64,000 bases of DNA from Blastococcus sp. PRF04-17. Lineage in GTDB: Bacteria > Actinomycetota > Actinomycetes > Mycobacteriales > Geodermatophilaceae. The notes under the pieces were generated by a model. That model searched no databases. It saw only the letters and a list, made by a program, of their open reading frames with translations, and had not been told where the DNA came from. The DNA is taken from positions 3,472,001 through 3,536,000 of the forward strand of contig NZ_CP095412.1 in NCBI RefSeq assembly GCF_023016265.1, written 5' to 3'. The translations under genes and the position numbers were made by a program. The first letter of the stretch is position 1. The number at the start of each line of letters is the position of its first letter. Positions 47,656 through 56,967 of this stretch are shown here, one piece after another.

Positions 47656-50250
47656 ATGGAGAGCAAGCTCACCACCCGTTCTCAGGAAGCCTTCGCCGCC
47701 GCCCAGCGACTCGCCGTCAGCCGTGGCCAGGCAGCGCTCGAACCCATCCACCTGCTCGCCGCGCTGCTGGAGCAGACCGACGGCATCGCCGGCCCGCTCC
47801 TGACCGCGGTGGGCGCCGACCCCGCCGACGTGCGCGCGAAGACCGAGGCCGCGCTGCGCCGGATGCCCAGCGTCAGCGGCGCGACCGTCGCCGCCCCCTC
47901 GCCGTCCCGGGAGCTGCTGCGCGTCATCAACGCCGCCGGGGAGCAGGCCAGCGCGCTGGGTGACGAGTACGTCTCCACCGAGCACCTGCTGGTCGGCCTG
48001 GCCGGTTCGGACGGCGACGCCGGGGACGTGCTGACCGGCGCCGGTGCCACCCGCGACACGCTGCTGGCCGCCTTCCGCACGGTGCGGGGCAACCGCAAGG
48101 TCACCACGCCCGACCCCGAGGGCACCTTCCAGGCCCTGGAGAAGTACGCGGTCGACCTCACGCAGCGGGCCCGGGACGGCAAGATCGACCCGGTCGTCGG
48201 CCGGGACACCGAGATCCGGCGGGTCGTGCAGGTGCTCTCCCGGCGAACGAAGAACAACCCGGTCCTCATCGGTGAGCCGGGCGTCGGCAAGACCGCGATC
48301 GTGGAGGGCCTCGCCCAGCGGATCGTCGCCGGCGACGTCCCCGAGAGCCTGAAGGGCAAGCGGCTCATGGCGCTCGACCTCGGTTCGATGGTGGCCGGCG
48401 CCAAGTACCGCGGCGAGTTCGAGGAGCGGCTCAAGGCCGTCCTGCAGGAGATCACCGACGCCGAGGGCGAGATCGTCACCTTCATCGACGAGCTGCACAC
48501 GATCGTCGGCGCCGGGGCGACCGGCGAGTCGGCCATGGACGCCGGGAACATGATCAAGCCGATGCTGGCTCGCGGCGAGCTGCGCATGGTCGGCGCCACC
48601 ACGCTCGACGAGTACCGCGAGCACATCGAGAAGGACCCCGCCCTGGAGCGCCGCTTCCAGCAGGTCTACGTGGGGGAGCCCAGCGTCGAGGACACGATCG
48701 GCATCCTGCGCGGCCTCAAGGAGCGCTACGAGGTGCACCACGGCGTCCGCATCACCGACGCGGCCATCGTCGCCGCCGCCACGTTGTCGGACCGGTACGT
48801 CACGGCGCGTTTCCTGCCCGACAAGGCCATCGACCTCGTGGACGAGGCGGCCAGCCGGCTGCGCATGGAGATCGACAGCCGCCCCGTCGAGGTGGACGAG
48901 GTCGAGCGCGCCGTCCGCCGCATGGAGATCGAGGAGATGGCGCTGTCGAAGGAGGACGACGAGTCCTCGCGGCAGCGGCTCGCCGCGCTCCGGGAGGACC
49001 TGGCCAACCGGCGTCAGGAGCTCGCCGAGCTGACGTTCCGCTGGCAGCAGGACAAGACGGCGATCGAGCGCATCCAGCGGATCAAGGAGGAGCTCGAGCA
49101 CGTCCGGCTGGAGGCCGAGCGGGCCGAGCGGGACGGCGACCTGGCCCGTGCCGCCGAGCTGCGCTACGGCCGGCTGCCCGAGCTCGAGCGGTCGCTGGCC
49201 GCCGCCGAGGAGTCGGTGCAGACCGGCGAGTCGATGCTCAAGGAGGAGGTCGGACCCGACGACATCGCCGAGGTCGTCCAGGCCTGGACCGGCATTCCCG
49301 CGGGCCGGTTGCTCGAGGGGGAGACCCAGAAGCTGCTGCGCATGGAGGAGGGTCTCACCAAGCGGGTGGTCGGCCAGCCCGACGCCGTCCGCGCGGTCTC
49401 CGATGCCGTCCGGCGGGCCCGGTCCGGTGTCAGCGACACCGACCGGCCGACCGGGTCCTTCCTGTTCCTCGGTCCCACCGGCGTCGGCAAGACCGAGCTC
49501 GCCAAGGCGCTGGCGGAGTTCCTCTTCGACGACGAGCGGGCGATGGTCCGCATCGACATGAGCGAGTACTCGGAGAAGCACGCCGTCGCGCGCCTGGTCG
49601 GGGCCCCGCCCGGCTACGTCGGCTACGAGGCCGGTGGCCAGCTCACCGAGGCGGTGCGGCGCCGGCCCTACACCGTGGTGCTGTTCGACGAGGTCGAGAA
49701 GGCCCACCAGGACGTCTTCGACATCCTCCTGCAGGTGCTCGACGACGGGCGGCTGACCGACGGTCAGGGGCGCACGGTGGACTTCCGCAACACCATCCTC
49801 ATCCTGACCTCGAACCTGGGGTCGCAGATCATCGCCGACCAGTCGATCCCGGAGGAGCGGCGGCGCGCGGCGGTCATGGACGTCGTCCGCGCCCAGTTCA
49901 AGCCCGAGTTCCTCAACCGGCTGGACGACGTCGTGGTCTTCCGGGCGCTGGGCAGCGACGAGCTCACCGGGATCGTCGACATCCAGATCGGCGTGCTGGC
50001 CCGCCGGCTCGCGGCCCGGCGACTGACGCTGACGGTGACCGACGCGGCGCGCGACTGGCTGGCGCTCAACGGGTTCGACCCGGTGTACGGCGCACGGCCG
50101 CTGCGCCGCCTGGTGCAGTCGGCGATCGGCGACCAGCTCGCCAAGGCGCTGCTGGCCGGCGACATCCGGGACGGCGACGAGGTCGTGGTCGATGCGCCGG
50201 AGGACCTCACCGCCGCCGGCGAAGGGGGCCTGACCGTCCGCCGCGGCTGA
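47656..50250 (+). CDS. clpB: ATP-dependent disaggregase ClpB (Hsp100)
   Basis: The 864-residue product has a double Clp N domain ([22 protein letters not shown]). AAA-1 has Walker [10 protein letters not shown] and Walker [14 protein letters not shown] middle coiled coil (about [17 protein letters not shown]-like region to [10 protein letters not shown]) specific to ClpB follows. AAA-2 has GPTGVGKTE, the pore loop [15 protein letters not shown] and [11 protein letters not shown]. It extracts proteins from aggregates with DnaK/DnaJ. Its promoter carries an HspR site, so it is in the same regulon as the dnaK operon. A strong hairpin terminator follows. Confidence 0.97.
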   Translation: MESKLTTRSQEAFAAAQRLAVSRGQAALEPIHLLAALLEQTDGIAGPLLTAVGADPADVRAKTEAALRRMPSVSGATVAAPSPSRELLRVINAAGEQASALGDEYVSTEHLLVGLAGSDGDAGDVLTGAGATRDTLLAAFRTVRGNRKVTTPDPEGTFQALEKYAVDLTQRARDGKIDPVVGRDTEIRRVVQVLSRRTKNNPVLIGEPGVGKTAIVEGLAQRIVAGDVPESLKGKRLMALDLGSMVAGAKYRGEFEERLKAVLQEITDAEGEIVTFIDELHTIVGAGATGESAMDAGNMIKPMLARGELRMVGATTLDEYREHIEKDPALERRFQQVYVGEPSVEDTIGILRGLKERYEVHHGVRITDAAIVAAATLSDRYVTARFLPDKAIDLVDEAASRLRMEIDSRPVEVDEVERAVRRMEIEEMALSKEDDESSRQRLAALREDLANRRQELAELTFRWQQDKTAIERIQRIKEELEHVRLEAERAERDGDLARAAELRYGRLPELERSLAAAEESVQTGESMLKEEVGPDDIAEVVQAWTGIPAGRLLEGETQKLLRMEEGLTKRVVGQPDAVRAVSDAVRRARSGVSDTDRPTGSFLFLGPTGVGKTELAKALAEFLFDDERAMVRIDMSEYSEKHAVARLVGAPPGYVGYEAGGQLTEAVRRRPYTVVLFDEVEKAHQDVFDILLQVLDDGRLTDGQGRTVDFRNTILILTSNLGSQIIADQSIPEERRRAAVMDVVRAQFKPEFLNRLDDVVVFRALGSDELTGIVDIQIGVLARRLAARRLTLTVTDAARDWLALNGFDPVYGARPLRRLVQSAIGDQLAKALLAGDIRDGDEVVVDAPEDLTAAGEGGLTVRRG

Positions 50251-50263
50251 CAGAAGAACCCTT

Positions 50264-50302
50264 GACGGGCCCGCCGCATCCCCGCGATCCGGCGGGCCCG
50301 TC
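50264..50302 (+). terminator. Terminator hairpin after clpB
   Basis: GACGGGCCCGCCG (50264-50276) pairs perfectly with CGGCGGGCCCGTC (50290-50302), a 13-bp stem with a 13-nt loop, 14 bases past the clpB stop. Confidence 0.8.
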
Positions 50303-50500
50303 GCCGTCCACAGGCCTGTGGACGACGGCCACGCGCGCTCGGCGATTCGACCTGCCGTCCCCGCGTGCGGTGCCGCGCCTGCTGATCACGGGTCTCGCTC
50401 CGAACACGACCGGGGGTCCTTCGGCGCGTGCCGCTGGTCCCTCCGCCCGGGCTCCTCCATGATCGGACCGGATACGGAACGAGCGGGAGGCGCAGCAGAG

Positions 50501-51127
50501 ATGACGTCAGGACAGGGCGGGCCGTACGGCGGCCAGTACCCGGGCCCGGAGGGGCAGGGCGGTCAGCCGCAGGGGTGGAACGCCCCGCCGCCTCCGCAGC
50601 AGTCCTACCCCGGCTACGGCCCCGCGCCGTCGGCGCCGGTCGGTCATGGCGCCCCGCAGGCGATGGAGCGGCCCTCCACCGTGCGGTTCGGCATCGGCGC
50701 TTTCGTGGCCAGTCTGATCATCGGGGCGATCTCATCGGTCGTCGCCTTCGGCAACGTCGATCAGATCGTCGCCCAGACGATGGCGACCACCGACGACCCG
50801 GCGGTCACCGAGGAGGTCATCCGCACCGGGATCGTCATCGGGGCCGTCATCGCGCTGATCATCTACGCCCTGTTCGCGCTCTTCCTCTGGTTCGCCTGGC
50901 AGGGGCGCAACTGGGCACGCGTCGTCCTGTGGGTGCTGGGCGGCATCAGCGTGGTCTTCGGGCTGGTCGGGCTGGCGGCGCCGGCGCCGGGCCAGTCCGG
51001 CTTCCAGACCTCGCTCGGCTGGTTCTCGTTCCTGCTCACCCTCGCCGGCATCGTCCTGCTGGCGCTCAAGCCGTCCAACGACTGGTACCGCTTCCGCGGC
51101 TGGCAGCGGGCCACCGGCCAGGGTTGA
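50501..51127 (+). CDS. Membrane protein with Pro/Gly/Gln-rich N-terminus
   Basis: The 208-residue product starts MTSGQGGPYGGQYPGPEGQGG, a disordered Gly/Pro/Gln/Tyr segment of about 55 residues. Four membrane helices follow: FGIGAFVASLIIGAISSVVAF, GIVIGAVIALIIYALFALFLWFAW, VVLWVLGGISVVFGLVGL and LGWFSFLLTLAGIVLLALK. The pattern W-Q-G-R-N-W-A-R-V-V-L between helices 2 and 3 is common in uncharacterised actinobacterial membrane proteins. ATG at 50501 follows GGGAGG; ATG at 50459 is possible. Function unknown. Confidence 0.75.
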   Translation: MTSGQGGPYGGQYPGPEGQGGQPQGWNAPPPPQQSYPGYGPAPSAPVGHGAPQAMERPSTVRFGIGAFVASLIIGAISSVVAFGNVDQIVAQTMATTDDPAVTEEVIRTGIVIGAVIALIIYALFALFLWFAWQGRNWARVVLWVLGGISVVFGLVGLAAPAPGQSGFQTSLGWFSFLLTLAGIVLLALKPSNDWYRFRGWQRATGQG

Positions 51128-51136
51128 GGTCGCGGG

Positions 51137-51589
51137 TCAGTCGTGCGCGGGGCTGCCGGCCAGCCAGTCCTTGGTCGGGCGCGTGAGCAGGCTGGTCAGC
51201 GCCGCCACGGAGCAGACCATCAGCAGCAGCGAGAGCGCTGACGCGGCGGCCGCCGCGAGGATCGACAGCAGCGTCACCACCGCCAGCAGCGAGGTGACCA
51301 GCACGCCCAGTCGGCGGGCCCAGGCGCGCCGGCGTGGCAGGAAGGCGGCGGCGGTCAGCGCCGTGAGGCCGATGACGGTGTAGGCGAGCCCGAACAGCAG
51401 GAGCGTCTGCGCTGCCTCGGAGCGGTCGACGCCCGAGCTGACCAGGCGGTCGACCACCTCTCTCTGCGCGATCCAGGTGAGGGCGGAGTTCAGCAGGAGC
51501 AGCACGCCGAGCAGGGCCATCAGCACGACCGCGACGCGGGTTGCCGTGGGCATGGGCGGGCGCTGGGTAGCCGGAGCCTTCTCGGTCAC
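51137..51589 (-). CDS. Four-helix membrane protein of unknown function
   Basis: From GTG 51589 the product (150 residues) starts VTEKAPATQRPPMPTATRVAVVLMALLGVLLLLNSAL. It has four hydrophobic helices, with REVVDRLVSSGVDRSEAAQTLLLFGLAYTVIG after the first, and ends LLTRPTKDWLAGSPAHD. The layout is like small actinobacterial membrane proteins of unknown role. It is convergent with the 50501 gene (9 bases between stops) and divergent from the molybdopterin oxidoreductase gene. Confidence 0.7.
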   Translation of the reverse strand: MTEKAPATQRPPMPTATRVAVVLMALLGVLLLLNSALTWIAQREVVDRLVSSGVDRSEAAQTLLLFGLAYTVIGLTALTAAAFLPRRRAWARRLGVLVTSLLAVVTLLSILAAAAASALSLLLMVCSVAALTSLLTRPTKDWLAGSPAHD

Positions 51590-51656
51590 GGCACCAGCCT
51601 GGCAGAGCGGGGACCCTGGGCTCTGCCGCGGCACCGGCGGCGTCGCCGAGAAAAAA

Positions 51657-51668
51657 GTTGTGCGCAAC
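51657..51668 (+). promoter_or_regulatory. Inverted repeat upstream of the molybdopterin oxidoreductase
   Basis: GTTGTGCGCAAC (GTTG-N4-CAAC, self-complementary except the central N4 TGCG) follows a run of six A, 35 bases before the GTG start. It may be an operator or promoter element for the gene below; regulator unknown. Confidence 0.35.
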
Positions 51669-51703
51669 GAATCCGGATCGGGTCCGGCTGCCGAAAGCCG
51701 GGT

Positions 51704-53302
51704 GTGACCACCTCCGTGCAGGCTCCGCCCCCTGCCCCGGGCACCCCGCGGCAGGCGACTGCCTCGCGCGGCCTGCGCCGGGTCTGGGCCGGGTCGGCCG
51801 GGCTGCTCGCGGCGGCGGTCGCCCTCGGTCTCGCCGAGCTGGTCGCCGCGTTCGTCGGACCGAACTCCTCGCCGGTCATCGCGGTCGGCGACGCGGCCAT
51901 CACCCTGACGCCTGAGTCGGTCAAGAGCTTCGCGATCGAGACCTTCGGCGAGAACGACAAGATCGCGCTGGTCGTCGGCACGCTGGTCGTGATCGCCGTG
52001 TACGCGGCCGTGCTGGGCCTGCTCGGGCTGCGCAGACGACGCCTGGGCGTAGCCGGTGTGGCGCTGTTCGGCCTCATCGGGGCGCTGGCGGCGATCACCC
52101 GCCCCGCCGGCGGCGTCCTCGACACGCTGCCCTCCCTGATCGGGGCAGCAGCCGGGATCGTCGCCCTGCTCGCGCTGCTCTCGCCGCTCGCAGCGAACGC
52201 ACCGGCGGTCGGCTCGGGAGAGGACGGCCTCGACCGCCGGCGCCTCCTCCTGACCGGTGGCGTCGCGCTGGCCGTGGCCGCGGCCGCCGGTGGCGGCGGC
52301 CGGCTGCTGCTCCGGAGGTTCGAGGTCGCGGGGGAACGAGCCGACCTACGGCTGCCCACCCCAGCGTCGCGCGCGCCGGCGCTGCCCGCCGGCGCCGACC
52401 TCTCGGGGGAGGTCGACGGGCTCACGCCGCTGTTCACCAGCAACCGCGACTTCTACCGGGTGGACACCGCGATCACGGTGCCGCAAATCCGGCCCGGCGA
52501 CTACCGGCTCGAGCTGGCCGGCATGTTCGACGCTCCCCGAAGCTTCACGCTCGAAGACCTCCTGGGCCGCGACGACGTCATCGAGCGCGACGTCACGCTC
52601 ACCTGCGTGAGCAACGAGGTGGGCGGGAAGCTCGCCGGCACCGCCCGCTGGACCGGCATCCCCCTCGGGGCGTTCCTGCGGGAGAACGGCATCCGCTCCA
52701 GCAGCGACCAGCTCGTCTGCCGCGACGTGAACGGCATGACCATCGGTACCCCCACCCGCTCCGCCCTCGAGGTGGCGGACGCGATGCTCGCGTTCGGCAT
52801 GAACGGCGAGCCGCTGCCGATCGAGCACGGCTTCCCGGTCCGCATGCTGATCCCGGGCCTGTACGGCTACGTCTCCGCGTGCAAGTGGCTCACCCGCATC
52901 GAGGCGACCACCTACGACGCCTTCGACGCGTACTGGGTCGAGCGGGACTGGGCCGCCGAGGGGCCCATCAAGCTCGCGTCGCGGATCGACACGCCGGCGC
53001 CCCTGCGCGAGTTCCCGGCCGGTCGCCGTGCCATCGCCGGCGTGGCGTGGGCCCAGACCCGCGGCATCGCCCGGGTCGAGGTCCGGGTCGACGACGAGGA
53101 GTGGACACCCGCCGAACTGTCGCCCGAGGTGGACGCCGACCTCTGGCGCCAGTGGGTGCTGCCCTACGACTTCCGACCCGGCCGGCACTCGATCGCCGTG
53201 CGCGCCACCAGCGCGGACGGAGAGGTGCAGACCGAGGAGCGGACTACGCCCTTCCCCTCCGGGTCCAGCGGCTGGCACACCGTCCAGGTCGTCGCCGCGT
53301 GA
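51704..53302 (+). CDS. Membrane-anchored molybdopterin-dependent oxidoreductase (sulfite-oxidase fold)
   Basis: The 532-residue product has four or so N-terminal membrane helices (residues about 25-165) and a second hydrophobic stretch (LLLTGGVALAVAAAAGGGGRLLL). An oxidoreductase molybdopterin domain follows with the Mo-ligand Cys301 in VTLTCVSNEVGGKLAGTARWTGIPL, then HGFPVRMLIPGLYGYVSACKWLTRIE. A C-terminal Mo-co dimerisation domain ends the protein. Similar YedY-like proteins face outward and may repair oxidised Met or reduce S- and N-oxides. The fasciclin lipoprotein follows on the same strand, a pairing I know from other actinobacteria. GTG at 51704. Confidence 0.9.
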   Translation: MTTSVQAPPPAPGTPRQATASRGLRRVWAGSAGLLAAAVALGLAELVAAFVGPNSSPVIAVGDAAITLTPESVKSFAIETFGENDKIALVVGTLVVIAVYAAVLGLLGLRRRRLGVAGVALFGLIGALAAITRPAGGVLDTLPSLIGAAAGIVALLALLSPLAANAPAVGSGEDGLDRRRLLLTGGVALAVAAAAGGGGRLLLRRFEVAGERADLRLPTPASRAPALPAGADLSGEVDGLTPLFTSNRDFYRVDTAITVPQIRPGDYRLELAGMFDAPRSFTLEDLLGRDDVIERDVTLTCVSNEVGGKLAGTARWTGIPLGAFLRENGIRSSSDQLVCRDVNGMTIGTPTRSALEVADAMLAFGMNGEPLPIEHGFPVRMLIPGLYGYVSACKWLTRIEATTYDAFDAYWVERDWAAEGPIKLASRIDTPAPLREFPAGRRAIAGVAWAQTRGIARVEVRVDDEEWTPAELSPEVDADLWRQWVLPYDFRPGRHSIAVRATSADGEVQTEERTTPFPSGSSGWHTVQVVAA

Positions 53303-53426
53303 CCGGCACCCCCCAGACTCGTCCCGGCGCCCGCCGGTGACGCGACATCCGGACCGCGACCGCGGCCGGTGCACCACCCGCCCGCGACAATGCGGTCGCA
53401 CGGACAGGACAAAGGAGCACCACCTC

Positions 53427-54092
53427 GTGAAGAGCAACCTTCTCTCCCGCGGCGCCGTTCTCGCTGCCGTCTCCACCCTCGCGCTCACCCTGAGCGCCTG
53501 CGGCTCCGACGACACCTCGTCGGACGGCACCGCGTCCGCCGAGACCAGCAGCAGCCCCATGGAGACCACCGAGAGCGAGGACATGGCGATGTCCGACGAG
53601 CCCTTCGGCTCGGGCTGCTCCGCCGTCCCCGCCGAGGGCGAGGGCAGCTTCACCGGCATGACCGACGACCCGGTCGCCACCGCCGCCAGCAACAACCCGG
53701 CACTGTCGACCCTGGTCCAGGCGGTGACCGCGGCCAACCTGGTGGACACCCTGAACACCACGGACGACATCACGGTGCTGGCACCGGCGAACCCGGCATT
53801 CGAGGCCATTCCGGCCGACCAGCTCCAGGCGGTGCTGGCCGACACCCCCCAGCTCACCGCCATCCTGACCCACCACGTCATCCCGGGGCGCCTCACCCCG
53901 GAGGAGCTGGCCGGCACGCACACCACGCTGAACAACGACGAGGTCACCATCGAGGGCGAGGGCGAGGACTTCACCGTCGCCATGGACGGCACCGTCACGC
54001 AGATGGAGGCGTCGGTGATCTGCGGCAACGTGCAGACGGCGAACGCGACCGTCTACATCATCGACCAGGTGCTGGCCCCGGCCGCTGCGTAA
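53427..54092 (+). CDS. Fasciclin-domain lipoprotein (MPT83/MPT70-like)
   Basis: The 221-residue product has a lipobox (LTLSAC, Cys25), a Ser/Thr/Glu-rich spacer, and one fasciclin domain: GSFTGMTDDPVATAASNNPALSTLVQAVTAANLVDTLNTTDDITVLAPANPAFEAI, ILTHHVIPGRLTPEEL, and ATVYIIDQVLAPAAA. Homologues are cell-surface antigens (MPT83/MPT70) in mycobacteria, under SigK control. No sigK-rskA pair lies in this window. GTG at 53427 follows AAGGAG. Adhesion or matrix roles are inferred from the family. Confidence 0.92.
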   Translation: MKSNLLSRGAVLAAVSTLALTLSACGSDDTSSDGTASAETSSSPMETTESEDMAMSDEPFGSGCSAVPAEGEGSFTGMTDDPVATAASNNPALSTLVQAVTAANLVDTLNTTDDITVLAPANPAFEAIPADQLQAVLADTPQLTAILTHHVIPGRLTPEELAGTHTTLNNDEVTIEGEGEDFTVAMDGTVTQMEASVICGNVQTANATVYIIDQVLAPAAA

Positions 54093-54151
54093 GCACCCCC
54101 GTCCAGGGCCGTCGTCCGACCGCGGGTCGGGCGGCGGCCCTGCCGCGTGTC

Positions 54152-54157
54152 TAGGGT
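54152..54157 (+). promoter_or_regulatory. -10 box for a probable leaderless pyrE transcript
   Basis: TAGGGT lies 7 bases before the ATG at 54165, the same geometry as at dcd. It supports the 54165 start even though the frame shifts shortly after. Confidence 0.5.
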
Positions 54158-54164
54158 GCCGGGA

Positions 54165-54766
54165 ATGGAGAAGGACCCGGTTCCCCCCAACCCTCGTCCC
54201 TCGGGCCGGGCCCCTGGAACGGGGCCGCACTGCCCGACCGCGACCGTCTGCTCCAGCTGATCGTGGACCTCGCCGTCGTGCACGGGAAGGTCACGCTCTC
54301 CTCGGGGCGGGAGGCGGACTGGTACATCGACATGCGCCGCCTGACGCTGCACCACGAGGGCGCACCGCTGGTCGGCCGGGTGATGCGGCAGCTGACCGGC
54401 GACCTGCGCTACGACGTCGTCGGCGGCCTGACCCTGGGTGCCGACCCGGTGGCGACGGCGATGCTGCACGCGGCGGCCGGCGGGGAGGGCTTCCTCGACG
54501 CGTGCGTCGTCCGCAAGGCCGGCAAGGCGCACGGCCTGCAGCGCCGGATCGAGGGCCCGGACGTCGCGGGGCGCGCGGTGCTGGTGGTCGAGGACGTCTC
54601 CACGACCGGCAGCAGCCCGCTGACCGCCGCCGAGGCGCTGCAGGAGGCCGGGGCGGAGGTCATCGCCGTCGCGGTGATCGTCGACCGCGGCGCGCGCGCC
54701 GCCGTCGAGGCGGCCGGTTTCGAGTACCGAGCCGCCTTCGAGCTCTCGGACCTGAGTCTGGCCTGA
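54165..54766 (+). CDS. pyrE: Orotate phosphoribosyltransferase, frameshifted near 5' end
   Basis: It makes OMP from orotate and PRPP (pyrimidine synthesis). Family motifs are VVHGKVTLSSGREADWYIDMRRLTLHHEGAPLVGRVM, VGGLTLGADPVATAMLHAA, VRKAGKAHGLQRRIEG and the PRPP loop VLVVEDVSTTGSSPLTAAEAL. The nearest in-frame start, GTG 54263, would cut the N-terminal helix. ATG at 54165 (MEKDPVPPNPRPSGRAP) joins it as LPDRDRLLQLIVDLAVVHG if one C is added in the C runs at 54183-54214, and a -10 box sits exactly upstream. So I place the start there. Confidence 0.9.
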
Positions 54767-54778
54767 CGCGCGGCGCGA

Positions 54779-54860
54779 TGATCAGGTGACCTGATCATCG
54801 CGCGTCCTCCCTCGTGGTCCACCGTGAGGGAGGACGCTGGGCGATCAGGGAAGCTGATCA
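54779..54860. repeat. Dispersed repeat family R2, copy B (palindrome-hairpin-palindrome)
   Basis: TGATCAGGTGACCTGATCA (54779-54797) is a perfect palindrome. A 12-bp hairpin follows, GCGTCCTCCCTC with GAGGGAGGACGC (54802-54837), then GATCAG-N5-CTGATC (54843-54859). Spacing and orientation match copy A at 7425-7506. It lies between pyrE and the GlcD-like gene. Confidence 0.85.
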
Positions 54861-54880
54861 TCGGGGGACGTCGCTACGGT

Positions 54881-56317
54881 GTGACGGTGGGCACAGCGTG
54901 GGTGGCCGAACTGCGGGACGCGCTCGGGGCCGACTCCGTGCTCACCGACCCGGATGTCACGGCGTCCTACGCCCGTGACCAGGCGATGCTGGCAGCCGCC
55001 GGCACGCCCGCGGCCGTGGTGTTCCCACGGTCGACGGCCGACGTCGTCGCGGTGCTGCAGGTGGCCACCCGCCACGGCGTCCCGGTCGTTCCGCGCGGCG
55101 CGGGCTCGGGGCTGGCGGGGTCGAGCAACGCCCTGGACGGCGCGGTCACCCTCGTCATGACCCGGATGGACGCCGTCCTCGAGGTCGCGCCGGCCGACCG
55201 GCTGGCCGTCGTCCAGCCCGGCGTGGTCAACAAGCAGCTCCGGGACGCCGTCGCCGGCGCGGGGCTGTTCTATCCGCCGGACCCGTCCAGCTATGACTGG
55301 TGCACGATCGGCGGCAACCTCTCCACCAACTCCGGCGGGTTGTGCTGCGTCAAGTACGGCGTGACCACCGACTACGTCCTGGGCCTGGAGGTGGTGCTGG
55401 CCGACGGACGGGTCCTGCGGACCGGACGGCGCACCGTCAAGGGCGTCGCCGGATACGACCTGGCCCGGCTGTTCGTCGGCTCCGAGGGCACCCTCGGCGT
55501 CATCACCGAGGCCACGCTCGCGCTGCGCCCTGCCCCTCAGCGGCCGGTGACCCTGGCCGCCACCTTCGCCACCACCGCGCAGACCGGCGAGGTCGTCGAG
55601 CGGGTGGTGACCGGCGGACTGGTGCCCAGCCTGCTGGAGGTCATGGACAACACGTGCATCTGCGCGGTCGACGACCTGATGCGCGCCGACCTCGACCGGG
55701 GTGCCCGGGCGCTGCTGGTCGCCCAGTCCGACGCCGGGGGAGCAGCCGCCGCGGCCGAGATCGCCGCGCTGGCCCAGCTGTGCGCGGCGGCCGGTGCGGA
55801 CCTCGTGCACACCACGGACGACCCGGCCGAGGGCGACCTGCTCCTGGCCGCTCGCCGGATGGCGCTGCCCGCCCTCGAGCAGCTCGGCAGCACGCTCATC
55901 GACGACGTCGCCGTCCCGCGGTCGCGGATCGCGGCCTTCCTCGACGGCTGCGACGGCATCGCCGAGCGCCGGCAGCTCGTCATCGGCGTCGTCGGCCACG
56001 CCGGTGACGGCAACATGCACCCGACGATCTGCTTCGACCCCACCGACGCCGACCAGCGCGAGCGGGCCTTCGCGGCCTTCGACGACATCCTCGAGCTCGG
56101 CCTCTCCCTCGGCGGCACCATCACCGGTGAGCACGGCGTGGGATCGATCAAGGTCGACTGGCTCGAGCGCGAGATCGGCCCCGTGTCGCTGTCGGTCCAC
56201 CGGGCGATCAAGGACGCGCTCGACCCGGCCGGTCTGCTCAACCCGGGCAAGGTGTTCCGGCGGGCGAGCGTCGCCGACCTGGCCGCCGTGGGCGGCCTGA
56301 CGAGCGGGGCTCGGTGA
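54881..56317 (+). CDS. FAD-linked oxidase, GlcD/D-lactate dehydrogenase type
   Basis: The 478-residue product has an FAD_binding_4 domain (VVFPRSTADVVAVLQVATRHGVPVVPRGAGSGLAGSSNALDGAVTL; FYPPDPSSYDWCTIGGNLSTNSGGLCCVKYGVT; VKGVAGYDLARLFVGSEGTLGVITEA). A FAD-oxidase_C domain has VVGHAGDGNMHPTICFD, TGEHGVGSIKVDWL and DPAGLLNPGKVF. It would oxidise a 2-hydroxy acid such as glycolate or D-lactate. GTG at 54881 is used; GTG at 54887 is equally possible. It overlaps the pentapeptide gene by GTGA. Confidence 0.9.
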   Translation: MTVGTAWVAELRDALGADSVLTDPDVTASYARDQAMLAAAGTPAAVVFPRSTADVVAVLQVATRHGVPVVPRGAGSGLAGSSNALDGAVTLVMTRMDAVLEVAPADRLAVVQPGVVNKQLRDAVAGAGLFYPPDPSSYDWCTIGGNLSTNSGGLCCVKYGVTTDYVLGLEVVLADGRVLRTGRRTVKGVAGYDLARLFVGSEGTLGVITEATLALRPAPQRPVTLAATFATTAQTGEVVERVVTGGLVPSLLEVMDNTCICAVDDLMRADLDRGARALLVAQSDAGGAAAAAEIAALAQLCAAAGADLVHTTDDPAEGDLLLAARRMALPALEQLGSTLIDDVAVPRSRIAAFLDGCDGIAERRQLVIGVVGHAGDGNMHPTICFDPTDADQRERAFAAFDDILELGLSLGGTITGEHGVGSIKVDWLEREIGPVSLSVHRAIKDALDPAGLLNPGKVFRRASVADLAAVGGLTSGAR

Positions 56318-56904
56318 GCGAGATCCGCGACGCCGACTGGTACGGCGCGGACCTCGGCGGGCAGGAGCACATCGACGTCACGTTCGCCGGCGTCGACCTG
56401 ACCGAGACCACCGGGGACGGTGCCGTCTTCACCGACTGCACCTTCCGCGACTGCGCGTTCAACCTCGCCGAGCTCACCGATGCGGCCTTCGTGAACTGCA
56501 CCTTCACCGGCTGCTCCTTCTTCCACGTCACCTTCGCCGGCTGCAAGCTCGTCGGCAGCACGTTCGGCCGGTGCACCTTCGACCTGCTGACCGTCAGCGG
56601 GGGCGACTGGTCCTTCGTCGGGCTGGCGGGAGCCGATCTCTCCCGTGCCACCTTCACCGGCGCGCGGATGCGCGAGGCCGACCTCACCGGCGTGCGCGCC
56701 GCGGGCGCGACGCTGCGCGGCCTGGACCTCTCCGCGGCCACCCTGGACGACGCCGACCTGCGCGGCGCCGACCTGCGCGGCTCGGACCTCTCGTCGCTCG
56801 ACCCGCGCACCGTGCAACTCGCCGACGCGCAGATCGACCTCCCGCAGGCGCTCGCGCTGGTCACCGCGCTGGGCCTTCGCGTGCGCCCCGACGCTTCCGA
56901 CTGA
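56314..56904 (+). CDS. Pentapeptide-repeat protein (MfpA/Qnr-like fold)
   Basis: The 196-residue product is mostly tandem A(D/N)LxX-type repeats: VFTDCTFRDCAFNLAELTDAAFVNCTFTGCSF, then GADLSRATFTGARMREADLTGVRAAGATLRGLDLSAATLDDADLRGADLRGSDLSSL. They should form a right-handed quadrilateral helix. A C-terminal helix (QIDLPQALALVTALGLRV) may dimerise it, as in MfpA and Qnr, which mimic DNA and bind gyrase. Whether this one does is unknown. GTG overlaps the oxidase stop. Confidence 0.85.
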   Translation: MSEIRDADWYGADLGGQEHIDVTFAGVDLTETTGDGAVFTDCTFRDCAFNLAELTDAAFVNCTFTGCSFFHVTFAGCKLVGSTFGRCTFDLLTVSGGDWSFVGLAGADLSRATFTGARMREADLTGVRAAGATLRGLDLSAATLDDADLRGADLRGSDLSSLDPRTVQLADAQIDLPQALALVTALGLRVRPDASD

Positions 56905-56967
56905 CCGCCGCGGCGGGATACTGGTGTCGAGCTGCACCGCCGGACACCGACGACAGGAGTGCCCCGC

